Of a stretch of 64,000 nt of DNA, positions 1-6,058 are shown piece after piece. The notes under the pieces are model-generated. The model was not told where the DNA came from and did no database searches. It worked only from the letters and a program-made list of their open reading frames with translations. Position 1 is the first letter of the stretch. Every line of letters begins with the position of its first letter. The position numbers and the translations under genes were made by a program. The stretch is from Candidatus Avoscillospira avicola (GTDB lineage: Bacteria > Bacillota > Clostridia > Oscillospirales > Oscillospiraceae): contig DVHE01000007.1 of the NCBI GenBank assembly GCA_018712245.1, positions 1 through 64,000 of the forward strand, read 5' to 3'.

Positions 1-2
1 CA

Positions 3-290
3 GTTAAGCGTAAGGAAAATGGATATCGTGTCTATACAGACGAGGACATTAAAAGGTTAAAGGTTATACGTGCCCTGCGCTGTGCTAAATATTCTTTGGA
101 AGCAATTTTGCGGATGCTCCGCCAACTATCTAAAAATCCAGATCTGGATATTAAAGCTGCGTTGAATACCCCCTTACAGTCGGAGGATATTATTTCAGTT
201 TGTGACCGTCTAATTATATCTTTGACGACGGCAGAATACAACGCAAAAAAAATCATGGAAATGTTACAAGAAATGAAGGAAAATTATTAA
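3..290 (+). CDS. MerR family transcriptional regulator, 5' end cut by window
   Basis: The reading frame is open from the first bases and begins inside a MerR winged-helix domain: the in-frame peptide reads NGYRVYTDEDIKRLKVIRAL, the usual second part of the DNA-binding domain, followed by a helical C-terminal region of about 60 residues. The ORF track starts only at an internal ATG (96) and so misses the upstream part. MerR proteins bind between the -35 and -10 boxes of their target promoter and activate on binding a ligand. The next genes, 67 bases downstream, encode an ABC exporter, so a drug- or peptide-responsive regulator of that exporter is a reasonable inference. The effector is unknown. 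Confidence 0.8.
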   Translation, partial: VKRKENGYRVYTDEDIKRLKVIRALRCAKYSLEAILRMLRQLSKNPDLDIKAALNTPLQSEDIISVCDRLIISLTTAEYNAKKIMEMLQEMKENY

Positions 291-304
291 AACCCTCCAT
301 TTTG

Positions 305-338
305 CCACCAGTCTTTGAACTGGTGGTATTCTTTTTCT
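305..338 (+). terminator. Hairpin with T-rich tail between merR and the ABC genes
   Basis: CCACCAGT and ACTGGTGG form an 8-bp stem around a 6-base loop, followed by TATTCTTTTTCT. It sits between the MerR gene and the ABC ATPase ribosome binding site, so it could terminate or attenuate transcription into the exporter genes. Confidence 0.6.
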
Positions 339-356
339 ATCAAAGGAGGTATAGTG

Positions 357-1082
357 ATGAAAACAATTATCCAAGTGCGGGGGCTTACAAAAGCCTATGG
401 TCAACTTCCAGCGGTAGATCATGTGAGTCTATCGGTAAAGGCAGGTACCGTGTTCGGTCTGCTGGGGGCAAATGGAGCTGGAAAAAGCACAACGATTGAG
501 TGTATTTTAGGAACAAAGAAAGCTGACAGCGGTGAAATATCTATTCTTTCTCTTGATCCTCAAAAGGACAGACGCCACCTTTTCCAAAGAGTTGGTGTTC
601 AATTTCAAGAGTGCGATTATCAACCAGAGATTAAAGTTTCGGAGCTGTGCGAAGAAACCGTTTGTCTGTATAAGAACCCGGCTGACTGGAAAAAGCTGTG
701 TACACAGTTTGGACTTGCGAACAAAACAAATTCAGCAGTCAAAAGTTTGTCCGGGGGAGAACGTCAACGGCTTTTTATCGTACTTGCCCTAATTCCCAAT
801 CCGCAGGTTGTTTTTCTGGATGAATTAACCACCGGACTTGATACAAAGGCCCGGCGTGATGTTTGGAAAATCCTCGAAGGACTAAAAAATCAAGGAATGA
901 CAATTTTCCTAACTTCTCACTTTATGGATGAAGTTGAGGCCTTGTGTGACGAGATTTGCATCCTCAAAAAGGGTCGAATTGCCTTTTATGGGACGATCAT
1001 GCAGGCCATAGACAAGAGTGGTTGCGAAAAATTTGAGGATGCGTATTTAGCACTTGCTGGTGAGGAGGTCGATGCGGAATGA
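357..1082 (+). CDS. ABC transporter ATP-binding protein
   Basis: ATPase subunit of an ABC-2 type exporter, 241 residues. Walker A GANGAGKS is at residues 37-44, the signature LSGGERQR near residue 130, and the Walker B segment reads FLDELTTGLD, with Leu where Pro is common in this family (DEPTTGLD). The ORF track starts at 315, but the ATG at 357 has the strong AAAGGAGGT ribosome binding site 6 bases upstream and matches the normal family N-terminus. It overlaps the permease gene by 4 bases (ATGA), indicating translational coupling. The pair probably exports a drug, lipid or peptide. The substrate cannot be read from sequence. Confidence 0.93.
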   Translation: MKTIIQVRGLTKAYGQLPAVDHVSLSVKAGTVFGLLGANGAGKSTTIECILGTKKADSGEISILSLDPQKDRRHLFQRVGVQFQECDYQPEIKVSELCEETVCLYKNPADWKKLCTQFGLANKTNSAVKSLSGGERQRLFIVLALIPNPQVVFLDELTTGLDTKARRDVWKILEGLKNQGMTIFLTSHFMDEVEALCDEICILKKGRIAFYGTIMQAIDKSGCEKFEDAYLALAGEEVDAE

Positions 1083-1822
1083 GGTCTTTGGCTGTGCTCT
1101 TAAAAAATGAGCTGAAATTGAATATCCGAAATATGAACATGGTAATCTTTGCTGTTATATTGCCTTTGGTAGTGCTGGTGATACTTGGCTTTCTGTACGG
1201 GACAAGTCCAGCGGCAGAAGGGGCTGGCTTTACGTTTTTGGAGCAATCTATTGGTGCGCTCTGTACCATTTCTATTTGCGCTGGCGGTTTGATGGGTCTG
1301 CCTTTGGTGGTATCGGAATACCGGGAAAGAAAAATACTTAAACGGTTCAAGGTAACTCCGATTAGCCCCATTATGCTTTTGATGGTGGAGTTTTTAATCT
1401 ATGTTATTTATTCTGCTGTTTCCCTTGCTACGATAATTCCTGTGGCGATGCTGTTTTGGAAAGTGGAGATGCATGGATCATGGATTGCTTTTCTCGGTAG
1501 CTGGCTTTTGACTATGGTTTCTACTTTGAGCATTGGAATGATGGTAGGAGGTGTTGCCAAAAACGCTAAGACTGCAAGTGTAATTGCCTGTATTTTATAC
1601 TTTCCTATGCTTATTTTTTCCGGCGCCACTTTACCGTTTGAGGTAATGCCGGAGACAATGCAAAAAATCGTACAGTTTTTCCCCATGACACAAGGCATCC
1701 AACTTATGAAGGCAACTTTTTTGGGAACACCATTCCATAATATATGGCTGCCTGTTCTTGTAATGCTTGGCGTTACTATTCTTTGCTTTGGTGTTGCAGT
1801 CAAGTGCTTTAAGTGGGAATAG
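1079..1822 (+). CDS. ABC-2 type transporter permease
   Basis: Integral membrane partner of the preceding ATPase, 247 residues with about six hydrophobic segments: one near residues 20-40, a cluster from about 55 to 175 and a last one near 220-240. The layout is that of ABC-2 permeases, with a cytoplasmic N-terminus, the YRERKILKRFKVTP segment after the second helix that is typical of this family, and a late extracytoplasmic loop. The start overlaps the ATPase stop (ATGA). With the MerR gene upstream this forms a regulator-exporter cassette of the kind often carried as cargo on mobile elements. The transported compound is unknown. Confidence 0.9.
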   Translation: MRSLAVLLKNELKLNIRNMNMVIFAVILPLVVLVILGFLYGTSPAAEGAGFTFLEQSIGALCTISICAGGLMGLPLVVSEYRERKILKRFKVTPISPIMLLMVEFLIYVIYSAVSLATIIPVAMLFWKVEMHGSWIAFLGSWLLTMVSTLSIGMMVGGVAKNAKTASVIACILYFPMLIFSGATLPFEVMPETMQKIVQFFPMTQGIQLMKATFLGTPFHNIWLPVLVMLGVTILCFGVAVKCFKWE

Positions 1823-1876
1823 AGAAATAGGGATCGTCACAATGAAACCGTTGTAGAAACGGCGATATTGGGGCCG

Positions 1877-1925
1877 AAAACGGCGGTTTTGAAATAACAA
1901 ATTTCAAGCCGCCGTTTTCTTTTCA
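1877..1925 (+). terminator. Terminator after the ABC exporter genes
   Basis: AAAACGGCGG pairs with CCGCCGTTTT, extended by TGAAAT/ATTTCA near the loop, and the stem runs into CTTTTC. It lies 55 bases after the permease stop. Confidence 0.8.
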
Positions 1926-1968
1926 AAAATGAGATTGCGGGGGGTGTGTTAAAGTCGCCCTTTTTTAA

Positions 1969-2008
1969 GGATACGGCGGTGTCCAGGAGGTATCGCCGTG
2001 TCCTTTTT
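1969..2008 (+). terminator. Second terminator-like hairpin
   Basis: GGATACGGCG pairs with CGCCGTGTCC (one G-U wobble) around a 15-base loop and is followed by TTTTT. It may isolate the exporter unit from the sigma-like gene. Confidence 0.65.
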
Positions 2009-2158
2009 CCCTTTCCATCCCCCTAACCTGTCAAAAAAAGCCCACCCGCCCAGCAGGATCAGTCCGGCGGTAGATGTGCAATTTGGCAGTACATAAATGG
2101 ATTTATCATTTCATGCGCTTGCGTGGCTTTGTGTCGCGCAGGCGTTTTTTGTTATCCG

Positions 2159-2185
2159 TACTTCGAGACAAAGTGTCCCGAGGTA
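2159..2185. repeat. Element dyad repeat, copy 1
   Basis: TACTTCGAGACA-AAG-TGTCCCGAGGTA is an imperfect palindrome that would fold as a 12-bp stem with one A-C mismatch and a G-U pair. Two more copies lie at 3225-3249 and 3639-3664. This copy is about 85 bases upstream of the sigma-like gene. Confidence 0.85.
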
Positions 2186-2222
2186 CAGAGTGGCTCCCCA
2201 GGGTGCCGTTCCCCGCCGAGCC

Positions 2223-2262
2223 CCGTTTCGGTCACTTATTCACCCAACACCGAAACGGAGGT
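2223..2262 (+). promoter_or_regulatory. Hairpin overlapping the ribosome binding site of the sigma-like gene
   Basis: CCGTTTCGGT (2223-2232) and ACCGAAACGG (2249-2258) are perfectly complementary. The last two bases of the stem are the first two of the GGAGGT ribosome binding site (2257-2262), 5 bases before the ATG. Folding could limit translation initiation. Confidence 0.5.
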
Positions 2263-2267
2263 TTATT

Positions 2268-2690
2268 ATGGCTACAATCAATCTGAAAGATTTTTATTAT
2301 TGGTACACACGAGATCAGTTTATCGAGGTTTCTGACGAGGTGGCCGAAGTGTTTCTGGCCGATACCCGCCACGAGATGGCTTATCAGCGGCGGCTCTCCC
2401 GACACAAGGCGCAGTATTCTTTGGACTGTGATGACGGGATCGAATACTCGGCTTGCCTGCATGAGCCCACACCCCAGGAACTCTTGGAACGCATGGAACT
2501 CTTTATCCGTCTGTGGAACGCGCTTAACTCTCTGCCCGAAGCCCAGGGCCGCCGTGTGGATGCCTGTGTCATTCTTGGCAAGACCTATTCTGAAGTGGCC
2601 GAAGCGGAAGGCGTTCACGAAAGCGCGGTGCGGCGGGCTGTGGAGCGTGGTTTGGAGAACATGAAAAAATACTTAAAAAAATCTCGCTGA
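2268..2690 (+). CDS. Small sigma-70 region 4-like regulator of the mobile element
   Basis: A 140-residue protein whose C-terminal third resembles sigma factor region 4: the stretch KTYSEVAEAEGVHESAVRRA is a helix-turn-helix of that type, followed by a basic tail. Short sigma-like proteins of this kind are common on clostridial conjugative elements, where they are annotated as RNA polymerase sigma factors. A region 2 is not evident, so it may act as a transcriptional regulator rather than a complete sigma factor. The ATG at 2268, with GGAGGT upstream, is chosen over the 2097 start because the extension has no homology-like features and runs across the dyad repeat. Its expression may be controlled by the hairpin at 2223-2262. 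Confidence 0.75.
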   Translation: MATINLKDFYYWYTRDQFIEVSDEVAEVFLADTRHEMAYQRRLSRHKAQYSLDCDDGIEYSACLHEPTPQELLERMELFIRLWNALNSLPEAQGRRVDACVILGKTYSEVAEAEGVHESAVRRAVERGLENMKKYLKKSR

Positions 2691-3024
2691 ACCAGTCCGA
2701 ATATCATCTAAAAATGTCTCGGTTTATGAGAGGAGGTTTTCTTTTCTCCGCAGATGAACAAGGGCGGCCCCGAGCGCAATCCGGGGAGCCAGGCGGCGGG
2801 TGCGCGGTGACCTTTCCTAAAAGAAAATGAGCGAACAACACCAGCGCCGCAAGTGGGCCGGGCTATCCCACGGCCACGATCCGGCAGTGGACAGGCTGGC
2901 TGCCTGTCCCTCCGGGCCGCCCTCTCGTCTGCGTGGGAGCGCCGCGCCGAGTATAGTTGTCTTTGGACAGGTCAAGGAAATGGGCGTGGCGTTCCCTAAA
3001 TTTTATCAAAGGGGGAATTAGAAA
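2691..3024. other. GC-rich, fold-prone spacer with two doubtful overlapping small ORFs
   Basis: No recognised gene. It contains several hairpins, for example GGACAGGC-TGGCT-GCCTGTCC near 2890. Two small frames overlap by ATGA: 2726-2830 (34 codons) and 2827-3021 (64 codons). Both are rich in Gly, Pro, Arg and Ser, and neither resembles a family I know. The GC content is well above that of the flanking element genes, which suggests a structured RNA or a composite spacer rather than protein coding. Confidence 0.5.
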
Positions 3025-3225
3025 ATGAAATACGATCCCGTATTGGCCGCTATGCTGGCCGAGCCGTGGAGCAACAACGCCTGCCGGGGATATGTGATCT
3101 ATGCGATGGAAAACTGCGGTTTTTCCCCCGAGGACATCCGGCGCGTTGTCGGTGAGCTCCATTATGTATTTGATTTCAAAACGCTGGGCGAGGCCCAGCA
3201 CCATTACGAAAACGGCCCCTATTAA
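3025..3225 (+). CDS. Small mobile-element protein of unknown function
   Basis: A 66-residue acidic-aromatic protein starting at an ATG with AAAGGGGG 10 bases upstream. It looks like a compact helical protein (segments around AMLAEPWSNNACRGYVIYAM and EDIRRVVGELHYVF) and has no membrane segment. Small proteins of this appearance recur next to sigma-like genes on gut Firmicutes elements, but I cannot assign a function. It sits between the sigma-like gene and the DUF6870-like gene, with a dyad repeat overlapping its stop codon. Confidence 0.6.
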   Translation: MKYDPVLAAMLAEPWSNNACRGYVIYAMENCGFSPEDIRRVVGELHYVFDFKTLGEAQHHYENGPY

Positions 3226-3249
3226 CTTCGAGACATTGTGTCCCGATGT
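3225..3249. repeat. Element dyad repeat, copy 2
   Basis: ACTTCGAGACA-TTG-TGTCCCGATGT, the same dyad as copy 1 with a different 3-base centre. It begins at the last base of the preceding stop codon and lies about 100 bases before the next start. Confidence 0.85.
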
Positions 3250-3351
3250 GAGGACAGGCCAAAGGGCGGCACTTGTGCAGTGCCGCCTTTTCGCGTTTCC
3301 CCACAGGACAACCGGGAGGCGTTTATCAATCTGAACAAAGGAGGTTTTACC

Positions 3352-3618
3352 GTGAGATTAACCGCACAGGAACTGGAACGAATGAAAAGCGTTGACATTG
3401 GCGCAGTCTCCCCCGAGTCTCTGCCCGATGTGAGCGGTATAACCTTTGATAATGCCCTTTCCCGAAAAGAGCGAGTCATAAGGTTTTTGCAAGTTGCCCA
3501 AAATCCGTACTGCTTCAGCATCGGCGGGATCGGCGTGAAAATGGAATTTACAGAAAACGGGCCACCCCTCCAGGATATTTTGACGGACTTTTTGATCCGT
3601 CAAAAAAGCGGGCTGTAA
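3352..3618 (+). CDS. Small mobile-element protein, DUF6870-like
   Basis: An 88-residue protein beginning MRLTAQELERMKSVDI and containing RVIRFLQVAQNPYCFSIGG, a pattern I associate with the DUF6870 family of small proteins on Firmicutes conjugative elements; this family call is from memory. The start is GTG at 3352, preceded by AAAGGAGG at a good distance. The ORF track start at 3238 lacks a ribosome binding site and crosses the dyad repeat. In relatives that I recall, a Cys-x2-Cys-like pair appears around NPYCYKCG. Here only one Cys remains (NPYCFSIGG), so metal binding is unlikely. Function unknown. Confidence 0.65.
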   Translation: MRLTAQELERMKSVDIGAVSPESLPDVSGITFDNALSRKERVIRFLQVAQNPYCFSIGGIGVKMEFTENGPPLQDILTDFLIRQKSGL

Positions 3619-3638
3619 CTTCGGTTACGGCCTGCGCC

Positions 3639-3664
3639 TACTTCGAGACAAAATGTCCCGAGGC
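3639..3664. repeat. Element dyad repeat, copy 3
   Basis: TACTTCGAGACA-AAA-TGTCCCGAGGCG, directly upstream of the recombinase promoter. It differs from copy 1 mainly in the central triplet. Confidence 0.85.
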
Positions 3665-3674
3665 GGAGCCATCC

Positions 3675-3703
3675 TTGTTGTCCCTACGGGACAGAGGTAT
3701 AAT
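3675..3703 (+). promoter_or_regulatory. Recombinase promoter with a palindrome in the spacer
   Basis: TTGTTG (-35) and TATAAT (-10) are 17 bases apart. The spacer holds the perfect inverted repeat TGTCCC-TAC-GGGACA (3679-3693), which reuses the TGTCCC half-site of the upstream dyad repeats. A protein bound there would block polymerase, so this is a plausible operator limiting recombinase expression. Confidence 0.65.
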
Positions 3704-3734
3704 ATAAATGTAATGTGATAGGGAAGGAGGAACA

Positions 3735-5417
3735 ATGCCACGAACAAAAAACAGAGGGGTTCAACAGAGTTTCTCCCCCTCTTATACAATCCGGCGCTGG
3801 CGGCTGGGCGAATATATCCGGCTTTCCAAAGAAGATTTGAAAAAAGGAAAAGACGATAGCAACAGCGTTAAAAACCAGCGCGACCTGCTGAATGACTTTT
3901 ATCAAAAGCACATCGAGGAATTTGAAAGCGTTTCCGAATATGTGGACGATGGACACACGGGAACGGATGCCAACCGCGAAGATTTCCAACGGCTCCTGGC
4001 CGATGTAATGAGTGGGAAAATCAACTGTGTTGTGGTAAAAGACCTTTCCCGTTTTGCCCGGAATTACAGCGATGCGGGAAGTCTGATTGACAACCTGTTT
4101 GTACAGATGGGTGTCCGGTTTATCAGTCTTGCGGAAAATGTGGATAGCTTTACAAACCCGGATAGCGTTTCTAATATTATCGTTCCGATAACAAATGTAA
4201 TGAATGATAACTATTGCTATCAGACTTCAAAGAAAATCCGCCAAGTATTTGACTATAAGCGGCGCAACGGTCAATACATCGGAGCTTTCGCTCCTTATGG
4301 GTACATTAAACACCCAAAAGACAAACACAAACTGATTGTTGATCCAGATGCTGCTGAAACAGTCAAACTCATTTTCTCGTTATTCTTGCAAGGAACATCA
4401 AAACGGGCCATCGCTCTGCATTTGAATGAGCATGGCGTCCCGAGTCCCTCTGCGTATAAACTACTCAAGGGCCTGCCTGTTTCTACAAGAGGTTATGACG
4501 AACCTATGTGGGGCGGCAGGATGATCCATGCAATACTTACCAATCCCACTTATACCGGGGATTTGGCACAAGGCCGTAGCCGGGTAAAAAGTTATAAGGT
4601 ACACCAGATTGAAACGGTTCCCCGTGAAGAATGGGTAGAGGTGGCTGGAACACATGAAGCCATTATCAACTATGAAACCTTTGACAAGGTGCAGGCTCTG
4701 TTAAAGCGTGACACCCGAACTTCTCCCGAAGGCCGGAAAGTCCATTTGTTCAGCGGCTTTCTGAAATGTGCCGATTGTGGCCGGGCAGTCACTCGTTGCG
4801 TTAGTAAAAACAATCATGTGTATTATGCCTGCTCTACTTACAAAAACCGTTCCCGGACAGCCTGCACCATGCACTCAATCAAGCATGAACGGCTGGAGGC
4901 CGCTGTTCTATTCGGTATTCAGTACCAGGTACATTTAGCCGTTTCTTATTCTGAGGCGATTACCTGTATCAATTCGGCTCCAACGAAAAAAAGCCAGTCT
5001 TTCAGACTGGACGAGCTGATTACCACAAAGGAAAAGGAACTGGCGAAAATCACCCGCTACAAGCAGTCTCTTTATCAAGACTGGAAAGACGGGGAAATTA
5101 CCCAGCAGGATTATCGAAGCATGAAAGCCGACTATGAACGGCAGGTAGCGGCCCTCTCTGATGTGTTGGAACGGTTGACCGCTGAACGGGCAGAACTGGC
5201 AAACGGTGTTGACAATGAGCACCCGGCGCTGGTGGCCTTTATGAAATACCAGAACATCGACAAACTAACCCGGGAGGCTCTCATTGATCTTGTAGACCAT
5301 ATCAAGGTTTACGAAAATGGAAATATCAGCGTTAAATGCAAATTCGCTGATGAATTTCGTAAGATAGCAGAATACATTGAAATCAACACTTCTGAAATTC
5401 CCGCCGTGGCGGGCTGA
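3735..5417 (+). CDS. Large serine recombinase (TndX/TnpX type)
   Basis: Site-specific recombinase expected to excise and integrate the element. The 560 residues contain an N-terminal resolvase domain (about 20-165) with the YIRLSKED start, a catalytic Ser in SVKNQRDLL, GHTGTDANREDF and VVVKDLSRFARN. These are followed by a recombinase domain (about 190-310), a zinc ribbon with CADCG and a later Cys pair (about 340-380), and a charged coiled-coil region (about 420-480). The length fits the family. The ATG at 3735 has GGAAGGAGG upstream. No frameshift is seen, so the enzyme looks intact. Its position beside the element edge is typical. Confidence 0.93.
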   Translation: MPRTKNRGVQQSFSPSYTIRRWRLGEYIRLSKEDLKKGKDDSNSVKNQRDLLNDFYQKHIEEFESVSEYVDDGHTGTDANREDFQRLLADVMSGKINCVVVKDLSRFARNYSDAGSLIDNLFVQMGVRFISLAENVDSFTNPDSVSNIIVPITNVMNDNYCYQTSKKIRQVFDYKRRNGQYIGAFAPYGYIKHPKDKHKLIVDPDAAETVKLIFSLFLQGTSKRAIALHLNEHGVPSPSAYKLLKGLPVSTRGYDEPMWGGRMIHAILTNPTYTGDLAQGRSRVKSYKVHQIETVPREEWVEVAGTHEAIINYETFDKVQALLKRDTRTSPEGRKVHLFSGFLKCADCGRAVTRCVSKNNHVYYACSTYKNRSRTACTMHSIKHERLEAAVLFGIQYQVHLAVSYSEAITCINSAPTKKSQSFRLDELITTKEKELAKITRYKQSLYQDWKDGEITQQDYRSMKADYERQVAALSDVLERLTAERAELANGVDNEHPALVAFMKYQNIDKLTREALIDLVDHIKVYENGNISVKCKFADEFRKIAEYIEINTSEIPAVAG

Positions 5418-5465
5418 GTCCCGCTACATCCTTTCTGGCAGTGTGTTTTCCTAATAAGATTTAAT

Positions 5466-5876
5466 CATATCGTATTTGCACCGAAGTACAGAAGGAAAGT
5501 ATTTTTTGCAGAAAAACGGGAAGCAATTAGAGAAATATTGAGGATATTATGCCAGTGGAAGGGTGTAGAGATCATAGAAGGAGAGGTATGCCCAGATCAC
5601 ATCCATTTACTAGTAAGTATCCCACCCAAAATGAGCATATCGGGATTTATGGGATATCTAAAGGGGAAAAGCAGCTTAATGATATTCCAGAAGTTCGGGA
5701 ATATGAAATTTGCATATCGGAACAGGGAATTTTGGTGCAAAGGGTATTATGTAGATACGGTGGGAAAGAACACAAAAGCCATAAAAGAGTACATAGAGAA
5801 CCAGCTAAAGGCAGATAGAGAAAGCGATCAGTTAAGCATATACGATCCGCGCGACCCGTTTACGGGTAGCAAGTAA
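5466..5876 (+). pseudogene. tnpA: IS200/IS605-type TnpA transposase, N-terminus missing
   Basis: The frame reads HIVFAPKYRRKVFF onward, includes the HUH metal-binding motif in DHIHLLVSIPP and the catalytic Tyr region GYYVDTVGKN, and ends DPFTGSK as in many clostridial IS200-type transposases. About 18 N-terminal residues expected in the family (ending in CKY before HIVFAP) are absent: upstream in-frame codons read CSVFLIRFN, unrelated to the family. The ORF track starts it at an internal ATG (5538). The break coincides with the recombinase-element edge, so the gene was probably interrupted by integration rather than decayed by point mutation. Confidence 0.8.
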
Positions 5877-5892
5877 CCCTATGCGTGGCTGG

Positions 5893-5927
5893 CAGGCCAA
5901 CTCATAAACGCACTTGTGCGTTGCCTG
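5893..5927 (+). repeat. Stem-loop at the right end of the IS200-type sequence
   Basis: A compound hairpin: CAGGC pairs with GCCTG, and inside it AACGCAC-TT-GTGCGTT. Subterminal imperfect hairpins at this position are the substrate of single-strand transposition in the IS200/IS605 family. Confidence 0.5.
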
Positions 5928-5957
5928 TAATTTAGGGCTATGCCCGAAACTGAAATA

Positions 5958-5985
5958 CCCCCCGCTTCGCGGGGGGATCATTATT
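5958..5985 (+). terminator. GC-rich hairpin after the IS200 remnant
   Basis: CCCCCCGC-TTC-GCGGGGGG followed by ATCATTATT. It marks the end of the transposase transcript. Confidence 0.55.
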
Positions 5986-5997
5986 GTTCTGCAAGCC

Positions 5998-6033
5998 AAG
6001 ACCGGGCAGCGCCGTCAGGGGCTGCCCGGTCTT
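5998..6033. terminator. Bidirectional hairpin at the end of the amylosucrase gene
   Basis: AAGACCGGGCAGC and GCTGCCCGGTCTT form a 13-bp stem around a 10-base loop, 25 bases beyond the minus-strand stop codon. The tail is TTTGTTT on the plus strand and weak on the minus strand. Confidence 0.6.
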
Positions 6034-6058
6034 TGTTTGGGATGCATTTTGCAGTGGT

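Larger units (their letters stand above)
1823..2267. other. Gene-free spacer with two terminators, a dyad repeat and a hairpin over an RBS
   Basis: This 445-base stretch between the ABC permease and the sigma-like gene has no convincing gene. ORFs 2074-2286 and 2123-2335, and the N-terminal extension of ORF 2097-2690, lack ribosome binding sites and family resemblance. It contains two terminator-like hairpins (1877-1925 and 1969-2008), the first copy of the ACTTCGAGACA dyad (2159-2185) and a 10-bp inverted repeat that overlaps the ribosome binding site of the next gene. Confidence 0.7.
1..5465. mobile_element. Right part of an integrative element with a large serine recombinase
   Basis: This block has visibly lower GC than the sequence after 6 kb. 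It carries typical accessory cargo (MerR, ABC exporter, sigma-like protein, small mobile-element proteins) and ends with a large serine recombinase placed next to the boundary, as in Tn4451/Tn5397-type elements. The right boundary is inferred from an IS200-type tnpA that resumes at its HIVFAPKYR segment around 5,466, just 48 bases after the recombinase stop. The left end lies outside the window, so the length and whether the element is conjugative are unknown. No relaxase or type IV secretion genes are visible here. Confidence 0.7.
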
